The translations under genes and the position numbers were made by a program. From assembly GCA_945881915.1 (NCBI GenBank), contig CAMCVW010000008.1, positions 43,322 to 107,321 on the forward strand: a stretch of 64,000 nucleotides of DNA, written 5' to 3'. The first letter of the stretch is position 1; every line of letters starts with the position of its first letter. Shown here in pieces: positions 17,349-25,590 of the stretch. Source of the DNA: Thermoflexus hugenholtzii JAD2. GTDB taxonomy: Bacteria; Chloroflexota; Chloroflexia; Chloroflexales; Roseiflexaceae. The notes below the pieces were generated by a model, which was given only the letters and a program-made list of their open reading frames with translations, was not told where the DNA came from and searched no databases.

Positions 17349-18121
17349 GCGTCGGCGAGGACCATCCGTTGGATGCAGCCAGGGTCGCGCATCAACCAGC
17401 TGCCGAGCTGTACCGTCTGTGCACCGGCACTCAGGCACGCCCGTGCGGTTGCGGCATCGTGGATGCCACCACATGCGCTCAACGGAATCGACGTTTCTGC
17501 CCCAAGACAGTGCACCAGATGCAGGGTCACCGCAGCAAACGTCGGACTGAGGAGACGACCCGTTGTCACTGCGATTGGTGCGGCAATGGTGAGTCCATCG
17601 ACGCCGTTCGCTTGACAGAGCTGTGCAATCGGCACTAATGATTGGGCGTCTGCGAAGGGGAGCTTGACGGTGAGAGGCATATCACAGCGGGCACGGATTT
17701 TCTCGAGGAGGGCCGCGAACGGGGCATGTATGCTGGGGATATTGAGCTCGAATCCGGCGATTCCTTCGACCTGGTTCAGCTCGCGGACGCATTGCATCAC
17801 ATCGGAGTCTTCACAGGTCAGTGATACAATCACCGGGATGTCCCACGTCGCCCATACTCCGGTACAACGCCGTCCGACCCAATCGAGACCAGGATCATGC
17901 CATGGTTCGGCGTAGATAATCCCCGCTCGGTGTTCATAGAGTCGGTTCGGACCGTCTGGCGAACGTCCGCCGGCGGTGATAGTCGGGGTGATGAGTGCTG
18001 CAGGAGACACTGCAGCGACCATAGCAGCAGAGTGTATACCGAAGCCCAAACTGCCGGCAGCAGCAATGTATGGATGCGGAAGTGCAATGGCATAGGGATT
18101 CAGCGGCGCGTAATCGACCAT
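17345..18121 (-). CDS. Dihydroorotate-dehydrogenase-like FMN TIM-barrel protein
   Basis: 258 residues, shorter than PyrD (300-340). TIM-barrel pattern with PyrD-like pieces: PYIAAAGSLGFG, a TPTITAGGRSPDGPNRLYE loop resembling the KTVTxxPRxGNPxPR segment, FELNIPSIHA (compare ELNxSCPN), PLTVKLPFAD (compare VKLSP), and the phosphate-binding end LSACGGIHDAATARACLSAGAQTVQLGS. The catalytic base (Cys or Ser in the NxSCPN loop) is not obvious: here the loop reads NIPSIHA. It may be a divergent catalytic or substrate-shifted member. Gene ends overlap proA tail to tail; start is 32 bases from the divergent hom start. Confidence 0.7.
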   Translation of the reverse strand: MVDYAPLNPYAIALPHPYIAAAGSLGFGIHSAAMVAAVSPAALITPTITAGGRSPDGPNRLYEHRAGIIYAEPWHDPGLDWVGRRCTGVWATWDIPVIVSLTCEDSDVMQCVRELNQVEGIAGFELNIPSIHAPFAALLEKIRARCDMPLTVKLPFADAQSLVPIAQLCQANGVDGLTIAAPIAVTTGRLLSPTFAAVTLHLVHCLGAETSIPLSACGGIHDAATARACLSAGAQTVQLGSWLMRDPGCIQRMVLADA

Positions 18122-18153
18122 AGCAACTCAATCAAGTAGAAGGAATAGACACT

Positions 18154-19191
18154 ATGCCTACAGTATACCGTGTGCTCATCGTTGGATTGGGGACCGCAGG
18201 TCGCGGGTTCGCGCAGATTGTTCATGAGCAGGGTGCACGTATCGCCCGACAGACCGGTGCCGAGATTCGTATTGTTGGTGTAGTTACCGGCAGTCGCGGC
18301 AGTGCATATGATGCAAACGGTTTGGATTTGGGTGCGGTATTGGCAACCACCAAGGTATCGACATTGCCGTCTGCGGTCGCTGACGATGCGCTCACCATGA
18401 TTGCCACGCGTATGGCAGATGTGATGGTCGAGCTGACTCCCACCAATCTGCAGAGCGGTGAACCTGCCACGAGCCACATACAGGCTGCCTTGGAGCGCGG
18501 TATGCACGTCATCACTGCCAATAAAGGTCCTGCTGCCCTGCATCTCAAGCAGTTACGCGCACTGGCAATACGTAAGGGCTTGTTTTTGGGGATTGAAGGC
18601 ACTGTTATGGCGGGCACACCGTCGTTGCGTCTGGGGTGGAGCAGTCTCGCAGGTACTGATATCACCCGTGTACGCGGAATTGTCAACGGCACGACAAACT
18701 ATATTTTGACGCAAATGGAGCAAGGTCTGGACTACGCGGCAGCGTTAGCCGATGCGCAGAAAATCGGATACGCTGAAGCAGATCCGACGGGAGACGTCGA
18801 AGGTCATGACGCAGCAGGGAAGGCTGCGATTTTGGCAAATGTGTTAATGGATGCAGGGTTACGACCTGCCGACGTGGCCACCACAGGCATCACCGAAATC
18901 ACCGCTGCAGACGTTGCCGCAGCACAGGCTGCCGGAGAGCGTTGGAAGCTGATTGCAGAAGTTAGTCGTGGACCAGAAGGCATCACGGCTTCTGTCCAAC
19001 CGATGCGTCTGCCAATCAGCCATCCGTTGGCTGGTGTTTCTGGCGGGACCAATGCACTGACGTATAGTACAGACTTCGTCAATGATGTGACGATTATTGG
19101 TCCTGGGGCGGGGGCAATGTCGACGGGATTTGCGGTTGTTGGGGATTTGCTTGCGATGCACCGCGGCGAGCGCGAACGCGCCAATACATAG
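18154..19191 (+). CDS. hom: Homoserine dehydrogenase without ACT domain
   Basis: 345 residues. N-terminal Rossmann fold (VLIVGLGTAGRGFAQI), substrate domain with ALERGMHVITANKGP, GTVMAGTPSLR, VRGIVNGTTNYILTQME and EADPTGDVEGHDAAGKAAIL (with the catalytic Asp and Lys). Reduces aspartate semialdehyde to homoserine for threonine, methionine and isoleucine. It lacks the C-terminal ACT domain that gives threonine feedback in longer forms (~430 residues), so feedback control is probably different. AAGGA site upstream. The last ~98 bases overlap the opposite-strand small membrane gene. Confidence 0.92.
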   Translation: MPTVYRVLIVGLGTAGRGFAQIVHEQGARIARQTGAEIRIVGVVTGSRGSAYDANGLDLGAVLATTKVSTLPSAVADDALTMIATRMADVMVELTPTNLQSGEPATSHIQAALERGMHVITANKGPAALHLKQLRALAIRKGLFLGIEGTVMAGTPSLRLGWSSLAGTDITRVRGIVNGTTNYILTQMEQGLDYAAALADAQKIGYAEADPTGDVEGHDAAGKAAILANVLMDAGLRPADVATTGITEITAADVAAAQAAGERWKLIAEVSRGPEGITASVQPMRLPISHPLAGVSGGTNALTYSTDFVNDVTIIGPGAGAMSTGFAVVGDLLAMHRGERERANT

Positions 19192-19345
19192 CCCCCGTCA
19201 ACGCCAGGGCAATACCAGGGATGACCGGCCAGGCAATGCTGAGGTGATAGCGAGCACCGAGCGCGTAGAATATCCCGCTGCTCAGGAGCATACTAAACAT
19301 GAACATCGTCGCGAGTAACTCAAAGGTGCTTGTTTTATTGGTCAT
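19094..19345 (-). CDS. Small two-span membrane protein, unknown function
   Basis: 83 residues from ATG 19345, which has GGAG five bases upstream; longer forms starting further out are not favoured. Two hydrophobic spans (LLATMFMFSMLLSSGIFYALG and IAWPVIPGIALALTGAMYW) are joined by a short loop. A positively charged stretch and a Pro/Gln-rich tail follow. No family recognised. It overlaps the 3' end of hom on the other strand by about 98 bases, and its start is divergent from the P-loop gene 65 bases away. Confidence 0.6.
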   Translation of the reverse strand: MTNKTSTFELLATMFMFSMLLSSGIFYALGARYHLSIAWPVIPGIALALTGAMYWRVRARRGASQANPQQPQIPSTLPPPQDQ

Positions 19346-19410
19346 ATGAACTCCATCCGTACGCTGCAATTGGCGTCGTACGGGTATATTATACGCGTTT
19401 GAGGTGGCTT

Positions 19411-20322
19411 TTGGATTTGCAGACGACGCCGTTCGAGTCGCACATGCTCCGTGATGCGCAGACATTTGTCGGTCGTTGGAGTGAACTTCAACACCTCATA
19501 CATGCCATTGATCAGCGTCGTCCAGTGATTGTCATTGCGCCACCACAGAGTGGACGTTCTTCGTTGTTATTCCATGCCGTTGCCGCCGGGGCGGTTTTGC
19601 TCGATTATGACGAATTACCAGCTTTTTACCTCGATATGGCCGAATTCCCTGACGTTGCAGCGGTTGCGTGTACCATTGCAGAAGCATTTGCTCCGCCAGG
19701 TACACCCTGGCAACTAGCGATTCTGCGGACGGGTACGGCTCCGTTGCTTGCGTTAGACAACATCGATGCGCCTCAATTTGCGGAATCACGTCTTGACTGG
19801 CAAGCGCAGCTCGCAACAGAGGTACGCGCGGGACGTCTACGCATCATCGCCGCCGCAGAACATCCCGACGCAGTGGTGCCTGACTGGCAGCGTGTCGATC
19901 TTGCGCCGGTCGGGCAATCATTTCTGCGGGAGTATTTGGATGTCACTCTGCCCGACGGCCCGCATCCGAGCCGTGCCGACCAACAGTTCATCGTGAACGC
20001 GTGCCATGGTCACCTTGGAACGCTCATTCTCCTACTGACGCTATGGTATCGTTCCCTCAAGCAGCCAGACTTCGACTGGCGAACGGTGGCTGTACACCTT
20101 TCGGGCGAGAATTCACCCCCTCTGACCGTTCCTGCACTCCCCGCTGCCGCATCTGCTCATGTGGGAGATATGCCGACCGGTGGGGAATTACTGCGACCCG
20201 TGAATGATGCAGTAGTATCATCCAAACACGCACAGCACACAGGGTTGGTGGGGATGAGTGGCTGGGTGATTCTGGTTGCCTTGGTCGTCGTGTGCTTCCT
20301 GTGGTATTGGGGGAGTAGGTAG
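19411..20322 (+). CDS. C-terminally anchored P-loop ATPase-like protein
   Basis: About 303 residues starting at TTG 19411, chosen because GAGGTGG lies six bases before it; ATG 19444 is the alternative. An ATPase_2/AAA-16-like start (FVGRWSELQHLIHAID) leads to a Walker A-like loop VIVIAPPQSGRSSLL, in which Arg replaces the usual Lys (GRS rather than GKS). A Walker B-like strand (PLLALDNID) follows, and a sensor-like strand (RLRIIAAAEHP). The lone hydrophobic span at the extreme C-terminus (GWVILVALVVVCFLWYW) makes it tail-anchored with the ATPase in the cytoplasm. Loss of the Walker lysine raises doubt about ATP hydrolysis. The stop is directly followed by the glycosyltransferase start. Confidence 0.7.
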   Translation: MDLQTTPFESHMLRDAQTFVGRWSELQHLIHAIDQRRPVIVIAPPQSGRSSLLFHAVAAGAVLLDYDELPAFYLDMAEFPDVAAVACTIAEAFAPPGTPWQLAILRTGTAPLLALDNIDAPQFAESRLDWQAQLATEVRAGRLRIIAAAEHPDAVVPDWQRVDLAPVGQSFLREYLDVTLPDGPHPSRADQQFIVNACHGHLGTLILLLTLWYRSLKQPDFDWRTVAVHLSGENSPPLTVPALPAAASAHVGDMPTGGELLRPVNDAVVSSKHAQHTGLVGMSGWVILVALVVVCFLWYWGSR

Positions 20323-21432
20323 ATGCGTGTACTCTGGCTTGATGCATTCCATGCGGGGTCACATCGCTCTGTGGCAAGCGGATACGCCGCACAGAGTCAG
20401 CATGACGTCACTGTACTCGGCATGAACGCGGCAGGCGGCTGGCGGTGGCGGATGCGCGGTGCGGCGATTACCTTCGGCCTGCAAATCACGGAACGATGGG
20501 GGAAGCAGCCATTGCGCGAGCTTTTTGACGTCATCGTGTTGACCGATATGCTCGACTGTGCGACGTGGCTCGGCCTCAATCGAGAACGTGTGGCTGGGGT
20601 TCGAACAGTGCTCTATATGCACGAAAACCAGCTCGTCTACCCGCTTCCCGAGGGTCGTCAACGCGACGTGACCTGGGCATGGATTAATTACACTTCCCTG
20701 CTGGCTGTGGACAATGTGTTGTTCAACTCGGCGTTCCACCGCGACACGCTGCTCAGCGCCCTCCCATCGCTGCCGTTGCGGTACCACGACTATCATGAGC
20801 ACGCAGTCATTGAGACAATCCTGCCGAAGAGTGCGGTGCTGTACCCCGGCATTGACCTGCAGCGCTTTGATCACGGACACAAGCCAGTCCGCAGCGGTCC
20901 GCATACTATTCTGTGGAACAGCCGTTGGGACTACGATAAACAGCCATTGGTGTTTTTTGCGGCGATGGAGGAATTGATAGCGCGTGGCAATGACATTCGG
21001 CTCATCGTTCTCGGCGAATATGTCGATCAGGGGAATGACGCATTCAATGGCTACCGTGAACGTCTGTCAGCGTCCACGTTGCACTGGGGGTATGTCGCCG
21101 ACGCGCGGACGTACGCTGAGTGGCTCCATCAGGCTGATTTGGTGGTCAGCTGTGCGATACAGGAGTTTTTTGGAATCGCGGTACTCGAGGCGGTGTACTG
21201 TGGCGCAGTCCCGGTTCTGCCACGCCGTCTGGCTTACCCCGAGTTATTGCCAGTGAAATACCACGACCTGTTGCTCTACGATGATGACACGACGTTGGTC
21301 ACACGGCTCGAATCGATCATTGCCGCCTACGATGACATCGACCGGATGGAATTACATCAGTGGGCGGGTCAATATGACTGGAACGAGCAGATAGATCGGT
21401 ATGATGTGCTCATCGCCGGAGGATCACTCTAA
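20323..21432 (+). CDS. Glycosyltransferase of the GTDC1/tRNA-queuosine mannosyltransferase (DUF3524) family
   Basis: 369 residues. The N-terminus MRVLWLDAFHAGSHRSVASG and the internal GWRWRMRGAAITFG, VLYMHENQLVYP and VLFNSAFHRDTLL segments are typical of the DUF3524 domain of GTDC1, identified in animals as the enzyme that mannosylates queuosine in tRNA-Asp. The C-terminal half has a GT4-like donor site: NSRWDYDKQP, LIVLGEYV, HQADLVVSCAIQEFFGIAVLEAVYCGAVPVLP (glutamate pair E-F-F-G-I-A-V-L-E). Bacterial substrates are not well established, so the tRNA role is inference. Directly abuts the P-loop gene (stop and start adjacent), suggesting coupling. Confidence 0.85.
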   Translation: MRVLWLDAFHAGSHRSVASGYAAQSQHDVTVLGMNAAGGWRWRMRGAAITFGLQITERWGKQPLRELFDVIVLTDMLDCATWLGLNRERVAGVRTVLYMHENQLVYPLPEGRQRDVTWAWINYTSLLAVDNVLFNSAFHRDTLLSALPSLPLRYHDYHEHAVIETILPKSAVLYPGIDLQRFDHGHKPVRSGPHTILWNSRWDYDKQPLVFFAAMEELIARGNDIRLIVLGEYVDQGNDAFNGYRERLSASTLHWGYVADARTYAEWLHQADLVVSCAIQEFFGIAVLEAVYCGAVPVLPRRLAYPELLPVKYHDLLLYDDDTTLVTRLESIIAAYDDIDRMELHQWAGQYDWNEQIDRYDVLIAGGSL

Positions 21433-21451
21433 TCGGTGCCACAGCGGATAG

Positions 21452-21467
21452 GCAGGACGTCTCCTGC
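21452..21467. repeat. Small 6-bp-stem hairpin after the glycosyltransferase gene
   Basis: Arms GCAGGA (21452-21457) and TCCTGC (21462-21467) with a 4-base loop. No T-tract follows, so it is only a weak candidate terminator. The rest of the 250-base gap holds the dnaN promoter. Confidence 0.4.
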
Positions 21468-21641
21468 TGCACCCACGGAGAAGCGACGACATTCGTCGGC
21501 ACATGCCTCCCCGAGAACGACAGCAGGAAGGTGGGCGCAGACGTGTGGGATGAATCAACGGTGGAGCAATCTCTCTGGATGAGTGTGTGACTGGGGTGGT
21601 TCTGCTCCGTATCACCGCCAAAAGTTCCCTCACGGTCATAA

Positions 21642-21650
21642 TGGTATAAT
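21642..21650 (+). promoter_or_regulatory. Extended -10 promoter for dnaN
   Basis: TGGTATAAT is an ideal TGn-TATAAT extended -10, 33 bases before the dnaN start codon. No strong -35 is seen. Confidence 0.6.
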
Positions 21651-21682
21651 TCATTTACATCGTATGAAAAGGAGCACAAGCA

Positions 21683-22816
21683 ATGAAGCTCACCTGTTTA
21701 CAAGACAATCTCAAGCGCGGGCTTTCGATTGTGGGTCACGCCGTTGCAGGCAAAAGCACCTTGCCGGTGCTTTCCAATATTCTGTTGGCGACTGATAACG
21801 GTCGGCTGAAACTCGCCGCCACAAACCTCGAGCTGGGCATCACGTGCTGGCTCGGAGCCAAAGTCGACAGCGAGGGTGCGGTCACCATCCCTGCCAAACT
21901 GTTGACCGACCTGGTCGGGAGCCTCCCAAATGACCGGATCAGCCTCGAGCTCGAACCAAGCTCGCAGAGCATAAAATTGACCTGTGCCCGTTACGAAAAC
22001 AACATCAACGGCATCAGCGCCGAAGAATTCCCAGACTTACCGGCGCTCAATCAGGGCGAACCAATTGCCGTGTTTGCCTGCGATGTGTTGCGTGAAGCAA
22101 TCGATCAAATTGCATTTGCGGCTGCTACTGACGATTCACGACCTGTATTGACGGGTGTGCTGTTGCGTTTGCGCGACAACCATGCCACATTGGCATCGGC
22201 GGATGGATATCGTTTAGCGCAGAGGATTGTCCCGTTAGCGACTGCTGTTGCCGAGCCGCTCGAAGTCATCATCCCTGCTCGCGCACTCATCGAATTATCG
22301 CGTATCATTGCTGGCAGCGAAGGTGACGTCGCCATGACGATGACATCAGGTGGTGGCCAAGTGTTGTTCCACACCGAAGACATCGATTTGGTCACACGTG
22401 TCATCGACGGTAAATACCCAGACATCGAGCGCGTCATTCCGCAGTCATATACGACGCGCACCATTGTCGAAACCGCAGAATTGGTCAAAGCAATTCGGGT
22501 CGCTGCCCTGTTTGCGAATTCATCCAACAACATCGTGCGCCTGACCATCGAATCAGGCAGCGACACCGCCCCTGGGCAGATTCACATCAGTGCCAATGCT
22601 GCCGAAGTCGGCAACAACAGTAGCAGTGTCGACGGCATGGTGAATGGCGAGGGGAACAAAATTGCCCTCAATGTGCGCTTCCTGCAAGAAGCGTTGAATG
22701 CCATGAAGACCAATCAAATAGCCATCGAGACACAGACCGAACAAAACCCAGCGGTTTTTCGCCCGGTGGGGATTGACGGATACGTTCACATCGTCATGCC
22801 GATGATGGTTCGCTGA
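21683..22816 (+). CDS. dnaN: DNA polymerase III beta subunit (sliding clamp)
   Basis: 377 residues, the normal size. Three repeated clamp domains: it opens MKLTCLQDNLKRGLSIVGHAVAGK with the family STLPVLSNILLATDNGRLKLAATNLELGI stretch. The second domain (FACDVLREAIDQIAFAAATDDSRPVLTGVLLRL) and the C-terminal domain, ending VHIVMPMMVR, are also clear. Forms a ring dimer that tethers the replicase to DNA. AAGGAG site eight bases upstream. No dnaA or recF is beside it, so this is not the usual origin-linked arrangement; it may be relocated or a second clamp gene. Confidence 0.93.
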   Translation: MKLTCLQDNLKRGLSIVGHAVAGKSTLPVLSNILLATDNGRLKLAATNLELGITCWLGAKVDSEGAVTIPAKLLTDLVGSLPNDRISLELEPSSQSIKLTCARYENNINGISAEEFPDLPALNQGEPIAVFACDVLREAIDQIAFAAATDDSRPVLTGVLLRLRDNHATLASADGYRLAQRIVPLATAVAEPLEVIIPARALIELSRIIAGSEGDVAMTMTSGGGQVLFHTEDIDLVTRVIDGKYPDIERVIPQSYTTRTIVETAELVKAIRVAALFANSSNNIVRLTIESGSDTAPGQIHISANAAEVGNNSSSVDGMVNGEGNKIALNVRFLQEALNAMKTNQIAIETQTEQNPAVFRPVGIDGYVHIVMPMMVR

Positions 22817-22832
22817 CCGATTGTGCGTTCCA

Positions 22833-22861
22833 AGCGCCGGCACCGAGCCGGCGCTTTTTTA
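22833..22861 (+). terminator. Intrinsic terminator of dnaN
   Basis: Arms AGCGCCGGC (22833-22841) and GCCGGCGCT (22847-22855), loop ACCGA, followed by a run of seven T. Textbook Rho-independent terminator, 17 bases after the stop codon. Confidence 0.95.
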
Positions 22862-22881
22862 TAGCAAAAAAGGAGTACCTC

Positions 22882-23565
22882 ATGACGATCCCAAAACACG
22901 CCCTTGCGATAGGTGCCCATCCTGATGACTGCGAATTCGGTGCCGGCGGCACCTTGGCCAAACTCGCACGCGACGGTTGGCAGATTACCTACGTTATTGT
23001 GACGAATGGCAATAAAGGAACGCACGACAAAACACTCAGTCCGTTCGTCCTCTCGGAGACACGCGAAGGCGAGCAAAAGCAGGCGTTGGATGTGTTCGGC
23101 GCGGGACATCGTGTGCTCCACTGCCGCTACAACGACGGTGAACTCGAGGCTTCCATGGCGTTGCGGCTCGAGATGTGCATCTACATCCGTACGCTCAAAC
23201 CGACGGTTGTGTTCACGCACGACCCGTGGAAACAGTACATGTGGCATCCCGACCACCGTGCTGTCGGTTTTGCCGTTCTGGATGGAGTCGTATCGGCGCG
23301 TGACCATTTGTTTGTACCGGGACTTCGTCAGGTAGGTATTGATGTGTGGCGGCCCGAGACACTCTACCTGTGGGGGGCAGAGCAACCAGATTACTACGAA
23401 GACATCACGAGCACGCTGGAGGCGAAAATCACGTCACTCCGCGAGCACCACACGCAGCTCGATAATGCTGTCGGTTGGGAAGACCGGACCCGCAATCGGG
23501 CTGCAGAAGTCGGTGCCAGCGCAGGGTATGCAGCTGCAGAAGGCTTCAAAAAAATGATAGTCTGA
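22882..23565 (+). CDS. PIG-L/LmbE family deacetylase
   Basis: 227 residues. Zinc-site motif AIGAHPDDCEFGAGG (His-Pro-Asp-Asp) near the N-terminus, then VIVTNGNKGTHD and the second ligand region FTHDPWKQYMWHPDHRAVGFAVLDG (HPDH). This family deacetylates N-acetylglucosamine-containing substrates, including intermediates of bacillithiol, mycothiol and GPI synthesis; the substrate here cannot be read from the sequence. AAAAAGGAG site upstream. Independent of dnaN because of the terminator between them. Confidence 0.88.
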   Translation: MTIPKHALAIGAHPDDCEFGAGGTLAKLARDGWQITYVIVTNGNKGTHDKTLSPFVLSETREGEQKQALDVFGAGHRVLHCRYNDGELEASMALRLEMCIYIRTLKPTVVFTHDPWKQYMWHPDHRAVGFAVLDGVVSARDHLFVPGLRQVGIDVWRPETLYLWGAEQPDYYEDITSTLEAKITSLREHHTQLDNAVGWEDRTRNRAAEVGASAGYAAAEGFKKMIV

Positions 23566-23576
23566 GCATGTTAGGC

Positions 23577-24302
23577 TCAGTTCCAACTCCACGGGGGGAC
23601 GTGCGGTGAAGGCGGCTGCCCGTGGGGGATGGTGCGCAATTCGGCACGAAGAAGGCGGATGAGGGTGCGCATGCGGGTAATGGTCGACATGGTGAGGAGC
23701 ATTTGTTTGATGGATGGGGCTAGGCGGAACGCGTGGGCGATCTGCCAACTGAGTGTTACGTCGTCGTCTGACCAACTGATACGTTGCCGATGTTGCTCAC
23801 CAAAGGTACGCATGACATGTAAATAGCGCTCGTAGACGAACGTAAATGCGTGACGGGCTGCGGTGTTTGCGTGTGAAGGAACCTCGGACAATCCAACCCA
23901 TTCTGCGATCAAGTATGGCGAGCGCTGGACGATTCCGGTGATTTTGATGCGCGCGCCCCCAATGCCTTGGATGAGCACGCGACCGTCATCGTTGACGAAG
24001 TGTGATTCGATGGACAATAGCGTGCATACATCATGGGGAAGGCGGATCGGGTACTCATCGCCATTGGATGGGAATGCGTTGATGCTGTCTTCCATCAGAT
24101 CAATGGTGTGTTGTGGGGCTGAGTGATTGACACGCGGCTCACACAAGACCATTGCGATGGGAATATTTTGGGCGAGGCATTCTGCGAGCATCGTTCGGTA
24201 GCGCGGTTCGTAGATATGGTATGTGAATGGTGCAGTGGGGAACTGCACCACATTTGGTAAGGGAAAGAGCGCAACGATGGGGCGTGTGCGTTCGTTACTC
24301 AT
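23577..24302 (-). CDS. Stand-alone Lon N-terminal (LON substrate-binding) domain protein
   Basis: 241 residues. The N-terminus (IVALFPLPNVVQFPTAPFTYHIYEPRYRTMLAECLAQN) matches the LON-domain pattern, with FPLpNvVLfPg..LPL.IFEpRYr. Helical C-terminal part, no ATPase or protease domain. Such proteins are common in bacteria (the YbbP/PF02190 group); their job, perhaps substrate binding, is unproven. It lies 24 bases downstream of rlmI and is probably the last gene of the leftward hemW run. Confidence 0.85.
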   Translation of the reverse strand: MSNERTRPIVALFPLPNVVQFPTAPFTYHIYEPRYRTMLAECLAQNIPIAMVLCEPRVNHSAPQHTIDLMEDSINAFPSNGDEYPIRLPHDVCTLLSIESHFVNDDGRVLIQGIGGARIKITGIVQRSPYLIAEWVGLSEVPSHANTAARHAFTFVYERYLHVMRTFGEQHRQRISWSDDDVTLSWQIAHAFRLAPSIKQMLLTMSTITRMRTLIRLLRAELRTIPHGQPPSPHVPPWSWN

Positions 24303-24326
24303 CGCTCCATACTCCGGATTCTGCCA

Positions 24327-25511
24327 TCACCAGACGCGACACACCAGCCCTTTGAGATATTCGCCCTCTGGGAAACTCAACAGCACCGGATGATCGGGTG
24401 CTTGTGTGTGTCGTTCGATAACCTGCACATCTCGTTGTGCATCGACCGAAGCGCCGAAAATCACTTTTTGGAATAAATCGGGAGACACAAGCCCCGAACA
24501 CGAATACGTCGCCAGCAATCCACCCGGGCGCAACAACTTCATCGCCAGCAGGTTGATGTCTTTGTAGCCGTGTGTCGCACGGTCGACCTGGGCTTGGCTA
24601 TGGGCAAATTTGGGTGGATCGAGGATGATCATGTCGAAGCGGCGTTCCTCGTCGCGGTATTTTCGCAGCAGCTTGAAGACATCCGCTTCGACTATTTCGA
24701 GCGGAGTCGAACCTGCGCCGTTGAGTTTCATGTCTTGTTGGAGTGCATCGAGTGCCATGGCGCTGCCATCTACTGCGGTGATGGAACGTGCGCCGGCTAG
24801 CGCTGCTGCAACGCTGAATCCACCGGTATAGCAGAAGCAGTCGAGCACGTCGGCGCCATTGGCATAGGCCGCTACCGAGATACGATTGAGTGCCTGGTCG
24901 AGGTAGCCTCCGGTTTTTTGTCCGTTGTCGAGGTCGAGTGTCTCACGCAGACCGGTCGGATGGTTGATGATCATCGTCTCGGGAGGGGCTTCGCCCCAGA
25001 GGACACCGTGGCTCGATGCCAAGCCTTCGAGCATGCGCATTTCGGGATCGCTCCGATCGAAGATACCCTTGGGATGCATCAAATCGACAATCGCTTGGAC
25101 GATGTCGTCGCGCCGCTGGTCGATGCCACGGGTCAGCAACTGGACCGACACATAGTCGCCATAGCGGTCGATGATGAGGCCGGGGATGAGGTCTGATTCG
25201 CCGTGGACGATGCGCATCGCATTGGCATCGTTGTAGGCGGGGTGTTTGAGACGCATGCTCAGTGCATTTGCAATCCGCCGGCGGAAGTACAGACTGTCGA
25301 TGGGCTCGTCGTACTTCCAGGTCATGATGCGCGCACGAATTTGTGATTGTGGGCTCCAGAGGCCACGTGCGAGCCATTCGCCGTCGTGACTGTAGATTTC
25401 GACTTCGTCGGCGTCAGCACTGGGGCTCCGGGCGATTGCACCCGAAAAAATCCAAGGATGACGGTTATGTACGGGCCGTTCACGGCCGGGTTTGAGTTCA
25501 ATCGATGACAT
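24327..25511 (-). CDS. rlmI: RlmI-family 23S rRNA cytosine methyltransferase
   Basis: 394 residues, as in E. coli RlmI (396). Start ATG 25511 matches the family opening (IELKPGRERPVHNRHPWIFSGAI); an upstream in-frame GTG adds 12 unconvincing residues. N-terminal PUA domain, then a Rossmann methyltransferase: VLDCFCYTGGFSVAAALAGA (SAM site), ITAVDGSAMAL, DMIILDPPKFAHS (motif IV) and ATYSCSGLVSPDLFQ. Makes m5C1962 in 23S rRNA in E. coli. Gap of 79 bases after the kinase gene. Confidence 0.88.
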   Translation of the reverse strand: MSSIELKPGRERPVHNRHPWIFSGAIARSPSADADEVEIYSHDGEWLARGLWSPQSQIRARIMTWKYDEPIDSLYFRRRIANALSMRLKHPAYNDANAMRIVHGESDLIPGLIIDRYGDYVSVQLLTRGIDQRRDDIVQAIVDLMHPKGIFDRSDPEMRMLEGLASSHGVLWGEAPPETMIINHPTGLRETLDLDNGQKTGGYLDQALNRISVAAYANGADVLDCFCYTGGFSVAAALAGARSITAVDGSAMALDALQQDMKLNGAGSTPLEIVEADVFKLLRKYRDEERRFDMIILDPPKFAHSQAQVDRATHGYKDINLLAMKLLRPGGLLATYSCSGLVSPDLFQKVIFGASVDAQRDVQVIERHTQAPDHPVLLSFPEGEYLKGLVCRVW

Positions 25512-25590
25512 CGGTTGTCTTTCGTTGCGGGACTCCGATGATTTCACCGGTATGTCTATTGTACCCTAGCAAGGCATGCCCCGACGTATC

